Assembly (NCBI GenBank): GCA_019800895.1
Contig: JAHVKF010000001.1
Location: forward strand, 682,001 to 746,000
Reading direction: 5' to 3'
DNA: 64,000 nucleotides
Origin: Halomonas denitrificans
GTDB lineage: Bacteria > Pseudomonadota > Gammaproteobacteria > Xanthomonadales > Wenzhouxiangellaceae
The position numbers and the translations under genes were made by a program. Positions 52,589 to 60,516 of the stretch are shown here, in pieces (the stretch's first letter is position 1; each line of letters begins with the position of its first letter). The notes beneath the pieces were generated by a model. That model did not search any database. It saw only the letters and a list, made by a program, of their open reading frames with translations, and was not told where the DNA came from.

Positions 52589-52646
52589 GCTCGAATACCG
52601 CGTTTCGGGTGGGCGACCAGTATAGCGGCTCGCTCGGGCGAGCCCG

Positions 52647-55109
52647 TCAGTCCATGGCGCGGACGCGGGCCACGTAGCGTCCGGCGATCGCCCGCCAGTC
52701 GAGGTCGGACACCCAGCGCGCGGCGCGCTCGGCGAGGGCCTCTCGAGCGTCCGGGTCGCCGAGCAGGTCCTGCACCACGTCGGCCATCGCGTCGGGGTCG
52801 TCGACGACCCGCAGCTGCTCGCCGTCGTTCACCGGCAGGCCCTCCATGCCCTTCGACGTGGTGACCACGGGCACCCGGGCGGCGAAGTCGTCGAGGATCT
52901 TCATCCGCGTGCCCCCGCCGGCGCGGAGCGGGATGACCGCCAGGTCGGCCCCCATCAGGTGGCCGGCCAGGTCATCGACCGCGCCGGCAAAGGTCACGCC
53001 CGGCAGGCCCTGGGCGGGCGGTTCGGGCCCGAAGGCGATCACCGAGGCCCGCAGGCCGCGCTCGGCCAGCCGCGGAAGCAGGTGCGAGGACAGCTCCTCG
53101 ACCGCCTCGAGATTGGGCGGATAGGAATAGATGCCGTGATAGACCAGCACCGCGTTGTCCGCCGGCAGGTCGAAGGCCCTGCGAAGATCGACCGGTTCGG
53201 CGCGCTCGAAGCGCTGCAGATCCACCCCGTGGGGGATGGTCACGACGCGCGCTTCGCGCACGCCGGCCGCGACCAGGTCGTCGCGATCGCGATCGGAGAC
53301 CGTGATGACGTGATCGCAGGCGTTGGCCAGGTCGATTTCGGTCCGCCGCAGCAGCCGCGCGCCGCGCGCGCCGAGCTCCGGCACCTGGTCGGCGATGCGC
53401 TGGAACTCGACGTTGTGTTCGACCATCAGCGACCGGGTGCCGAACAGCCGGCCGGCCCAGACCGCCGGGTGGGCGTAGGCCGGGAACTCGGCCTGGACCG
53501 TCTCAACCGGGAAACGCTTGAGCAGCCACAGCAGGCGGGCGTGCAGGCCGCGATCGACCAGCGGCAGGTACAGGAACGCGTTCGAGTACGGCAGGCCCCG
53601 ACCCATCAAGCGCAGCAGGTTGACCGGACGCGGCCAGCCGGCCAGTCGGGGCCACGCGGGAAAGCGGTGTTCCGTACGCTCGCCGCGCTCGTAGACCCAG
53701 TAGCGGTCGCGCCGGTCGGTCAGCAGGACCACCCGATCGACGTGGAAGGACAAGCCCCACGCGGTTCGCTCGATCTTGACCGCCGCGCCGTGGTCGGTCG
53801 GAAACAGGTCGCTGCGGCTGGTCACGATCCACGTCCGGCCGTTCGCCTCCGAGGGCTGGGGGCGATCGGCGCCGCGCCGCCGAAGCCATCGATGGAACGG
53901 GACGCGGATGCGATGGTGCACCCACTGGCCGAGGTAGGTACGCAGGGCCCGGCGCCAGCCGGCGGACGTGGCTTCGGGTCCGGCCAGTTCCAGTGGCTGC
54001 GGGCGGTTCGCCGGCGCGGCGCCGGCGAGCCCCGCGAGGTGCTCGTGGAGCGCGCCGTAGTGGAAGCCAGCGTCGAGACGCTCGCCGGCCAGCGTCCGCG
54101 CGTTCACGGCGGCCCGGGCCAACTCGTCCGGCCGATCGGCGAGGCGCCGCAGCAGCGGGGCGAGTTCGGCAGGCTCGTCGATCAGCCAACCGGCGCCGTG
54201 CGCTTCGATCGCGGAGGCCATCGGCAGGAAGCGGTTGGCGATCACCGGCACACCGAGGCACAGGGCATCGCTCATCCGGAACGACTGGCTGTAGCGACGT
54301 TCGGTGTTCTCGTCGCAGAGCTCGAGGAGGACATCGCAGTGCGAAAGCCGCTCGAGATACGCGTCGAACCCGGTCATGTCGGCGCCGCCGGCCTCGACCA
54401 GTGACCAGCCGGGCGGGGGTTCTGTCATCGGTTCGAGCCAGCGCGCCGACACGCGCCACGGCCAGTCGTGGCCGCCCGCGAAGACCGTTCTCGGCGCATC
54501 GTCCGCCGACGACCGATCGGTCTCGCTCGCCGGTCGGACCGGCCCGGCAATGGGTACGACCCGGGTCGGCACGCGGAAGCGGCAATCGTGGCCGGCCAGC
54601 ATCAGCCAGGGCAGCATCAGGTCGGCCTGGCGATCGTTGCCGATCCACACTTCTCGGCAGCGCGACAGCAGCGCGATCAGGCGGCGCGCGTCGTCGGAGA
54701 GCTGCGAACGATCCTCGAACATCCGCTCGAGCATCCGCGGCGCGATGTAATCCAGGACCAGCGGGCCGTCCAGTCCGCCGGGGATCCAGTGCGCAAGTTC
54801 CCAGTACCCGAGGATCGTCACGTCGGGACGACGGCGGCGGATCCGAAGCGCGAGGGCCGCTGGGGAAGACACCGGATGCACGGTGAAGTCGCGGCCCGAT
54901 GCACCCGAGTCGCTGCCGCCCTCCTCGTCCGGATGAGCATAGGTCACTTCCGCCCCGCGATCGGCCAGGGCCTCGGCGATCCGCGTATGGCGCACCGCGA
55001 GGCCGTTGGCCGGGCGCGCCGGATCGACGGGCGGATGTTCGCTGAGCAGCAGGACGCGGAGCTGGGCCACGAAGGTGTCCGTCGGCAAGGGGCCGTAAGG
55101 ATAAGTCAT
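52647..55109 (-). CDS. Two-module glycosyltransferase (N-terminal GT-B-like plus C-terminal GT4)
   Basis: This 820-residue protein is a fusion of two glycosyltransferase-like halves. The N-terminal half (~10-360) has 'LRVLLLSEHPPVDPARPANG' and a C-terminal Rossmann-like segment 'YSQSFRMSDALCLGVPVIAN' with 'EAHGAGWLIDEPAELAPLL'. The second half (~420-820) is a GT4-type domain: 'ARVVTIPHGVDLQRFERAEP', 'AVLVYHGIYSYPPNLEAVEE', 'LAVIPLRAGGGTRMKILDDF', 'AARVPVVTTSKGMEGLPV'. Both halves seem intact, so one chain could add two sugars or use one half only for binding. ATG 55109 gives a compact N-terminus; ATG 55160 is longer. Donor and acceptor unknown. Confidence 0.85.
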   Translation of the reverse strand: MTYPYGPLPTDTFVAQLRVLLLSEHPPVDPARPANGLAVRHTRIAEALADRGAEVTYAHPDEEGGSDSGASGRDFTVHPVSSPAALALRIRRRRPDVTILGYWELAHWIPGGLDGPLVLDYIAPRMLERMFEDRSQLSDDARRLIALLSRCREVWIGNDRQADLMLPWLMLAGHDCRFRVPTRVVPIAGPVRPASETDRSSADDAPRTVFAGGHDWPWRVSARWLEPMTEPPPGWSLVEAGGADMTGFDAYLERLSHCDVLLELCDENTERRYSQSFRMSDALCLGVPVIANRFLPMASAIEAHGAGWLIDEPAELAPLLRRLADRPDELARAAVNARTLAGERLDAGFHYGALHEHLAGLAGAAPANRPQPLELAGPEATSAGWRRALRTYLGQWVHHRIRVPFHRWLRRRGADRPQPSEANGRTWIVTSRSDLFPTDHGAAVKIERTAWGLSFHVDRVVLLTDRRDRYWVYERGERTEHRFPAWPRLAGWPRPVNLLRLMGRGLPYSNAFLYLPLVDRGLHARLLWLLKRFPVETVQAEFPAYAHPAVWAGRLFGTRSLMVEHNVEFQRIADQVPELGARGARLLRRTEIDLANACDHVITVSDRDRDDLVAAGVREARVVTIPHGVDLQRFERAEPVDLRRAFDLPADNAVLVYHGIYSYPPNLEAVEELSSHLLPRLAERGLRASVIAFGPEPPAQGLPGVTFAGAVDDLAGHLMGADLAVIPLRAGGGTRMKILDDFAARVPVVTTSKGMEGLPVNDGEQLRVVDDPDAMADVVQDLLGDPDAREALAERAARWVSDLDWRAIAGRYVARVRAMD

Positions 55110-55141
55110 CCGGTCGACCGCCTGCGACGCCGCCCCGGTGC

Positions 55142-55170
55142 TTGTGGTCGTCCAGCGCATTGCCTATAGT
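55142..55170 (+). promoter_or_regulatory. Candidate promoter of the AI-2E-family gene
   Basis: 'TTGTGG' (55142-55147) and 'TATAGT' (55165-55170) are separated by 17 bases and lie 30 bases before the ATG at 55201. The -10 box fits five of six bases. This supports the glycosyltransferase gene starting at 55109 rather than 55160. Confidence 0.5.
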
Positions 55171-55200
55171 CGTCGCGGGTGCCGGATCGGATACGAGTCC

Positions 55201-56346
55201 ATGGTCGACAAACTCGAACAGCGGATGTTCCTGCTGCTGCTGGCTGCGGTCACCGCGCTGTTCCTTTTTCTCCTGAAGCCGTTCTTCGCGCCGATCCTGT
55301 GGGCCTGCATCGTCGCGGTGCTGTTCCAGCCGGTGCAGGTCCGCCTCGAGCGCGCCTGGGGCGAACGCCCGAACCTGACCGCCCTGACCACGCTGCTGGC
55401 CTGCGTGGTGCTGGTCGTGCTGCCGGTCCTGCTGCTGCTCGCTTCCTTCGCCCAGCAGGGCATCGCGCTGTATCGCCAGATCGACACGGGCGAGATCCAG
55501 CCGGCCCAGTACATCGACCAGGTCCGCAACGCGTTCCCGGCCGTGCAGGGCCTGCTGGAACGCTTCGACATCGACCTCTCTTCGCTGCGCGACAGCCTGA
55601 CCGGGGCGGCGGTCGCCACCAGCCGCTTCCTGGCCCAGAACGCGCTGGCCCTGACCCAGGGCACATTCTCGTTCATGCTGAAGCTCGGCCTGATGCTGTA
55701 CGTGACCTTCTTCCTGCTGCGTGACGGCCGGCGCCTGGTCGAACTGATGGTCCAGGCCCTGCCGCTCGGCGACGAGCGCGAACGGATGCTGTTCCAGAAG
55801 TTCGCCGAGGTCACCCGGGCCACCGTCAAGGGCAACCTCGTCGTGGCCATGGTCCAGGGGGCGCTGGGCGGGATCATCTTCTGGATCCTCGGCATTCCCG
55901 CCGCGCTGCTGTGGGGCGTGGTCATGGCGGTGCTGAGCCTGATCCCGGCGATCGGCGCAGGCCTGATCTGGCTGCCCGCGGCGATCTACCTGTATGCCAT
56001 CGGGTCGTGGGTCTCGGCCACCGTCCTGCTGCTCTACGGCGTGCTGATCATCGGCCTGGCCGACAACATCCTCCGGCCGATCCTGGTCGGCCGCGACACC
56101 AAGCTGCCCGACTGGCTGGTCCTGCTTTCGACGCTGGGCGGCCTGGCCATGTTCGGGATCAACGGCTTCGTGGTCGGGCCCCTGATCGCGGTGCTGTTCA
56201 TCGCCTTCTGGCAGATCTTCGGCCGCGAATTCAACCAGGGGCACCCGGAGCATCCCGACCATCCGGGTCGCGACGAGCCGTTGGCGGACTCCGCCGGGGC
56301 GCTGTCCGGTGACGATCGGGAAGGCGACGGCGGCGATTCGAAGTGA
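55201..56346 (+). CDS. AI-2E family transporter
   Basis: This 381-residue inner-membrane protein has eight likely membrane segments (~10-50, 60-85, 155-175, 205-235, 235-265, 270-300, 310-345). The family core 'GVVMAVLSLIPAIGAGLIW' and 'LLLYGVLIIGLADNILRPIL' are visible. Members include PerM and TqsA and are linked to export of solutes or of Na+/H+; the substrate is not shown here. The last 30 residues are hydrophilic and acidic. It begins 91 bases from the divergent glycosyltransferase. Confidence 0.92.
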   Translation: MVDKLEQRMFLLLLAAVTALFLFLLKPFFAPILWACIVAVLFQPVQVRLERAWGERPNLTALTTLLACVVLVVLPVLLLLASFAQQGIALYRQIDTGEIQPAQYIDQVRNAFPAVQGLLERFDIDLSSLRDSLTGAAVATSRFLAQNALALTQGTFSFMLKLGLMLYVTFFLLRDGRRLVELMVQALPLGDERERMLFQKFAEVTRATVKGNLVVAMVQGALGGIIFWILGIPAALLWGVVMAVLSLIPAIGAGLIWLPAAIYLYAIGSWVSATVLLLYGVLIIGLADNILRPILVGRDTKLPDWLVLLSTLGGLAMFGINGFVVGPLIAVLFIAFWQIFGREFNQGHPEHPDHPGRDEPLADSAGALSGDDREGDGGDSK

Positions 56347-56365
56347 ACGCAGGCCGGAGAAGCCG

Positions 56366-56890
56366 ATGACGCGATTTCTGCGCACCCTGTCGACCAGGGC
56401 CCTCGCGGCCGCCATCGCGATTGCCCTCGCGGCCTGCAGCCCCGACGGCGAAATGCCAGGCGAGCGCCACGGTGAGAATGCCGACGACGGCGGGGGCGCC
56501 GAGCTCGATCCTTCGATGCTGGACGGCCGGACGTGGCGCTTCGAGCGGGTGGGCGACGAAGCGGTTCCGGACGACCTCGAGATCACGCTGGAGATCGCAC
56601 CGGGAAACGAAACCGAGGCGGGGCGCCTTGTCGGCCTCGCGGCCTGCAATCGTTACACGGCGGAGTACTCGCTCGACGGATCGGCATTGAAGGTCGGTGC
56701 ACCCGCGTCGACCAAGCGCGCCTGTCCGACGCCGGCGATGGCGGCCGAGGCACGCTTCCTGGACGCCCTGCGTTCGGCCGCCACACTCACGGTGGATGCG
56801 CAGGGACGGCTGGTGCTGACCGACGCCGACGGCCGGCGGTCGATCGCCCGGCCGGAGGCACCGATCGACGAGACCGAAGCGTCCGACTGA
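56366..56890 (+). CDS. META-domain lipoprotein
   Basis: This 174-residue lipoprotein has a signal peptide ending in lipobox 'LAAC' (Cys24). The mature part (~50-160) is a META/HslJ-like domain: 'LDGRTWRFERVGDEAV' at the start, 'GLAACNRYTAEYSLDGSALK' and 'STKRACPTPAMAAEARFL' (N-x-[FY] core and the M-x-x-E-x-x-F segment). ATG 56366 follows 'GGAGAA'. It may be co-transcribed with the AI-2E gene 19 bases upstream. HslJ-type proteins are heat-linked in E. coli; function here unknown. Confidence 0.85.
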   Translation: MTRFLRTLSTRALAAAIAIALAACSPDGEMPGERHGENADDGGGAELDPSMLDGRTWRFERVGDEAVPDDLEITLEIAPGNETEAGRLVGLAACNRYTAEYSLDGSALKVGAPASTKRACPTPAMAAEARFLDALRSAATLTVDAQGRLVLTDADGRRSIARPEAPIDETEASD

Positions 56891-56951
56891 AGCCGGGGCC
56901 GCCGGCGACGACCCGTTTCCGGCTCTCCGACCGGCAAGCCTCCCTTGCCGG

Positions 56952-57920
56952 TCAGAAATCGTCGCAGCTGTCGAGATCGTTCGGCCGCGTGAGGCGCGTC
57001 AGCGGCCGCTCGCCGCTACCGAAGCCGGGCGAGTCGTAGGCCATCACGGCGGTGCTGCACCCGGTCACCCGGAACGTGATCGTGCCCCATTCCTCGATGG
57101 TCCGATCGTCGGGGTCGAAGTCGTCGCCGAACTGCGGCCCGTCGAGGATGAACATCGGAACCGTCACCTCGCTGGGGCCGAAGTCGAAGTTGACGTTGCC
57201 GGCCAGCCAGAACTGTTCGCCTTCGAAGAAATCGTAGAGATAGATCACCAGCGTGGCGTCGGCATCGGCCTGGCCCGGGTTGGCGACCTCGACGTTCAGC
57301 CCGCGGCCCGGGTTGACCGGATCGAACCAGCTGCCCGTGTGGAGCGGCACCAGCGGGAACCCGTCGGACTCGAACACCCGCACGATGCGCGCCGGCACGG
57401 CAGGGAAGTCGCTGAACTGGATCGGAAACACCGTGAGCGTGCCGGTTCGCGCACTCTGGATCCGATCCAGCACGCCGAGTCCGGCCACCACTTCGCCGAA
57501 CACGGTGAAGTCCTCGTCGAGAAAGTCGTTGACCCCGGTATTGATGTAGAACTGGCTGGTCGCGCTGTTGCGGTTCGGCGGATTGCCGGACAGGGCCATC
57601 GCGATCGACCCCGGGACGTTGAGCAGTCCGTTGTCGGTCTCGCTGGCAATCGGCGGGAAGGTCGGTTCCCGGAACGTCAGCCGCTCGTCGTAGGCGCCGG
57701 ACTGGATGATGAAGTCCTCGATCACCCGCTGGAAGATCAATCCGTCGAAGAACCCGTCCTCGACATAGGCCAGGAAATTGGCCACCGTGATCGGAGCGGC
57801 GCTCTGGTCGAGTTCGAGCTGCATCGGCCCGTAGGTCGTCTCCATCCACACGGTACGGACCTGGGCCCAGGCGGAGGTCGAAGCCAGCAGCAACGTGGCC
57901 AGCAGAAAACGAACGGTCAT
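56952..57920 (-). CDS. Exported cyclophilin-type peptidyl-prolyl isomerase with an extra C-terminal domain
   Basis: This 322-residue protein has a signal peptide (1-19) and a cyclophilin domain (~22-180) with 'LIFQRVIEDFIIQSGAYD' (catalytic Arg), 'SIAMALSGNPPNRNSATSQF' and 'FTVFGEVVAGLGVLDRI'. The core speeds proline isomerisation in exported proteins. From residue 195 ('TGSWFDPVNPGRGLNVEV') an additional ~125-residue domain follows, very like the two C-terminal repeats of the metalloprotease at 42906-46136. ATG 57920 has 'AAGGAG' nine bases upstream. A standard periplasmic PpiA would stop near residue 190. Confidence 0.9.
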   Translation of the reverse strand: MTVRFLLATLLLASTSAWAQVRTVWMETTYGPMQLELDQSAAPITVANFLAYVEDGFFDGLIFQRVIEDFIIQSGAYDERLTFREPTFPPIASETDNGLLNVPGSIAMALSGNPPNRNSATSQFYINTGVNDFLDEDFTVFGEVVAGLGVLDRIQSARTGTLTVFPIQFSDFPAVPARIVRVFESDGFPLVPLHTGSWFDPVNPGRGLNVEVANPGQADADATLVIYLYDFFEGEQFWLAGNVNFDFGPSEVTVPMFILDGPQFGDDFDPDDRTIEEWGTITFRVTGCSTAVMAYDSPGFGSGERPLTRLTRPNDLDSCDDF

Positions 57921-58047
57921 TCGGATACTCCTTGCATGTTGAAATCGGAAGGTGTCGAACGCTTCGGCGTCGAGGACGTGCGGCCGCGAAGGCCGCCGGA
58001 GTCCGTGCGACGCCGGCCCTGGATCGGCGCGGCTGCCGACCGGAGGC

Positions 58048-58983
58048 TCAGGCGCCGGCCAGCGCGACGCGGTTGCGGCCCTCGGCCTTGGCCCGGTAGA
58101 GCGCGCGATCGACTCGCTGCATCAATTCCAGCGGCGGCTCGTCCGGGCGCGAATGCCCTGCACCCACGCTCATGGTCACGCTCAGGTCCTCGCGTGGACG
58201 CAGCGCCGCCACGCTTCGACACAGGCGACGGGCCAGCGCCTCGAGTTCGCTGTCGGTCAGGGGTTCGGCGACCACCGCGAACTCCTCGCCGCCGAGACGG
58301 AACGATTCGCTGCCCGCCGGGGCCAGCTCGCGCAGCACGTCGGCGACGCGGCTCAGCACTTCGTCGCCCACGGCGTGACCGAAGCGATCGTTGACCGCCT
58401 TGAAGTGGTCCAGGTCCATCAGCAGCAAGGCGTACCCGAGCGACTGTCGTTGCGCCACGACCTGTTTGAATCGCCGGCGGTTTCCAAGGCCGGTCAGCGC
58501 CTCGCGCAGGCTGAGCAGGCGCAGTTCGCGCATCATCCGGCCGGAGTGGCCGATCAGCGCCAGCAGCCCGAGACTGGCCAGGCCCATGCCGGCGATCCGT
58601 GGCACATCCTCGACGAAGGCGGACACCCAGATCGGCTGGCGGACGATCTCGTCCATCACGTCGGCGGTGGCCGAAACCAGCCACAGACCCAGCCCGACGG
58701 TCAGGAATAGGTGAACCCGGGTCGGCAGTTCGCGCGACTGCACCATCACCAGGATGGTCGAGAGCAGCAACGCGATCATTACTTCGGCACCGGCCCCGAA
58801 GCTCAGCAGCCGGGACACAGGCAAGGCCGGGAGCAGCGCCAGGTGGAGGCCGATCTCGAAGGCCAGGACGCCGCCGATCACCACCAGATAGGGCCAGCGG
58901 CGCGTCGCTTGAGCAGCCGGGGCCTCGCCGACGTCGTGGATCGGCTCGGGGTCGATGTCGAAGAGATTCGGCGACGTGTTCAC
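58048..58983 (-). CDS. Membrane-anchored GGDEF diguanylate cyclase
   Basis: This 311-residue inner-membrane protein has four hydrophobic segments in its N-terminal half (~33-52, 62-80, 88-108, 120-140) and a GGDEF domain (~155-305). The active loop is 'FRLGGEEFAVVAEP' (GGEEF variant of GGDEF), with 'LLLMDLDHFKAVNDRFGHAV' as the metal/nucleotide site. It makes cyclic di-GMP, opposing the EAL protein at 37736-39334. An inhibitory RxxD site is not obvious. ATG 58983. It is the third gene on the minus strand after tesA. Confidence 0.9.
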   Translation of the reverse strand: MNTSPNLFDIDPEPIHDVGEAPAAQATRRWPYLVVIGGVLAFEIGLHLALLPALPVSRLLSFGAGAEVMIALLLSTILVMVQSRELPTRVHLFLTVGLGLWLVSATADVMDEIVRQPIWVSAFVEDVPRIAGMGLASLGLLALIGHSGRMMRELRLLSLREALTGLGNRRRFKQVVAQRQSLGYALLLMDLDHFKAVNDRFGHAVGDEVLSRVADVLRELAPAGSESFRLGGEEFAVVAEPLTDSELEALARRLCRSVAALRPREDLSVTMSVGAGHSRPDEPPLELMQRVDRALYRAKAEGRNRVALAGA

Positions 58984-59101
58984 GGTCGGTTGGGGGCGAT
59001 CGCTTGGCAGGGGCGGACGGCGCAGCGCCTATGGTACGACGGACCGGAGAGCGGCGCACGCGCCGCGTCCGGAGCTGTCCTTCCCCGACCCGGGTGCGCT
59101 C

Positions 59102-59752
59102 CTACGGGTCCGACGACTGCCCCCGTGCCGGCGCGACGCGTTCCAGCGCGTCGAGCAGGTAGGGCTCGACGAAGGTCGCGAGCGCGGCCTGGGCCTGCTC
59201 CGTCGGGTGGATTCCGTCGTCCATCAACATGCCGGGCCGGTCGACCAGGGGCTCGAGGAAGAACGGCAGCAGCTCGAGCCGATGGGCCTCGGCCAGCGCC
59301 GGGTAAACCGCCTCGAACGCGTCCACGTAGCGCGGGCCGAGGTTGGGCGGCAGGCGGACCTGCATCAGCAGCACCTGCGCGCCAGCGGCGGCACCGGCCT
59401 CGACGATCGCCGAGAGGTTTTCGCGCAGTCGCTGCGGTGACAGCCCGCGCAGGCCGTCGTTTCCTCCGATAATGACCAGCAGCACGTCGGGCGAGTGCTC
59501 GGCCAGCAGGTCGTCGACGCGAGTCCGTGCGCCCGCCGATGTGTCGCCCGAGATGCTGCCGTCGATCAGCCGATGCTCCGGCCCGATGCGACGATCGAGT
59601 CGCGCCACCCAGCCGGCTTCACGCGGCATCCCGTAGGCATCGGAGAGACTGTCTCCGAGGACGACCGCCGTGGCACCGATCGACGCCCCCGGCAGCAGCG
59701 CCAGCCCGACCGACCATCCGACTCCAAGCAGGAAGACTCCGAATCGTGTCAC
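59102..59752 (-). CDS. tesA: SGNH arylesterase / acyl-CoA thioesterase I (TesA-like)
   Basis: This 216-residue periplasmic multifunctional esterase/thioesterase/lysophospholipase has a signal peptide (1-27). The SGNH blocks are 'VVLGDSLSDAYGM' (GDSLS serine), 'SISGDTSAGARTR' (G), 'VIIGGNDGLRGL' (N) and 'LMDDGIHPTEQAQ' (D-x-x-H). It starts with GTG 59752 preceded by 'AAGGAG'. Its start overlaps the divergent ABC ATPase start, as in the E. coli tesA/ybbA pair. Confidence 0.93.
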   Translation of the reverse strand: MTRFGVFLLGVGWSVGLALLPGASIGATAVVLGDSLSDAYGMPREAGWVARLDRRIGPEHRLIDGSISGDTSAGARTRVDDLLAEHSPDVLLVIIGGNDGLRGLSPQRLRENLSAIVEAGAAAGAQVLLMQVRLPPNLGPRYVDAFEAVYPALAEAHRLELLPFFLEPLVDRPGMLMDDGIHPTEQAQAALATFVEPYLLDALERVAPARGQSSDP

Positions 59753-60516
59753 GCACTTCTCCTTCGAATGAATCCGCTTCCGGCAGCCCGCCCTCGGCGC
59801 CCCCGGCAGATCGCGAACCGGGCGAGGCGCTGCTTCGCGCCAGCGGCGTCGGTTTCGACGTCGACGCGCCGGGCGGCCGCCTCGAGATTCTGGACGATAT
59901 CAGCCTGGCGTTGATGCCCGGCGAGTCGCTGGCCATCGTCGGCGCGTCCGGTTCGGGCAAGACGTCGCTGCTCGGCCTGCTGGCGGGGCTCGAGCAGCCG
60001 ACCCGCGGCCGGATCGAACTGGACGGGCATTCGCTCGAAGGGCTGGACGAGGACCGGCGCGCCGAGCTGCGTCGGGCCCGGATCGGCTTCGTGTTCCAGT
60101 CGTTTCACCTGATGCCGACCCTGACCGCCCGTGAGAACGTGATGCTGGCGCTGGAAATCGCAGGCGTTCGCCAACCTCGCAGCGCAGCCGAGTCGGCGCT
60201 CGCCGAAGTCGGCCTGTCGCACCGATTCGACCACTACCCGCGCCAGCTCTCGGGCGGCGAGCAGCAACGCGTCGCGATCGCGCGGGCCTTCGCGCCGGAG
60301 CCGCGCCTGCTGTTTGCCGACGAGCCGACCGGCAATCTCGACCGGCGGACCGGCGAACAGGTCGCCGACCTGCTGTTCCGGATCAACCGCGAACACGGCA
60401 CGGCGCTGGTGCTGGTCACCCACGACCCGAGCCTTGCGGAGCGCTGCCAGCGAATCGCCGAGATCGATGCCGGCCGGCTGGTGCGGACCGAAGCCAACGC
60501 GACCCGGGCCGCATGA
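59746..60516 (+). CDS. ABC transporter ATPase (YbbA-like)
   Basis: This 256-residue ATPase of a MacB/LolD-like exporter has Walker A '[14 protein letters not shown]', Q-loop '[20 protein letters not shown]', signature '[15 protein letters not shown]', and Walker B '[14 protein letters not shown]'. A ~25-residue low-complexity N-terminus precedes the domain. GTG 59746 is chosen because it is the first start after the divergent gene's overlap and has 'AGGA' upstream, though a later start is possible. The next gene starts inside its stop (ATGA). Confidence 0.9.
   Translation: MSRTSPSNESASGSPPSAPPADREPGEALLRASGVGFDVDAPGGRLEILDDISLALMPGESLAIVGASGSGKTSLLGLLAGLEQPTRGRIELDGHSLEGLDEDRRAELRRARIGFVFQSFHLMPTLTARENVMLALEIAGVRQPRSAAESALAEVGLSHRFDHYPRQLSGGEQQRVAIARAFAPEPRLLFADEPTGNLDRRTGEQVADLLFRINREHGTALVLVTHDPSLAERCQRIAEIDAGRLVRTEANATRAA

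Noticed and set aside
55109-55160. Longer start (ATG 55160) for the double glycosyltransferase
   Set aside because: It would overlap the candidate promoter of the divergent gene and adds 17 residues without homology. It cannot be fully excluded.
53503-56649. A 1048-codon frame on the minus strand running through the AI-2E gene and part of the glycosyltransferase
   Set aside because: It is out of frame with both real genes, is rich in Gln, Arg and His, and has no domain.
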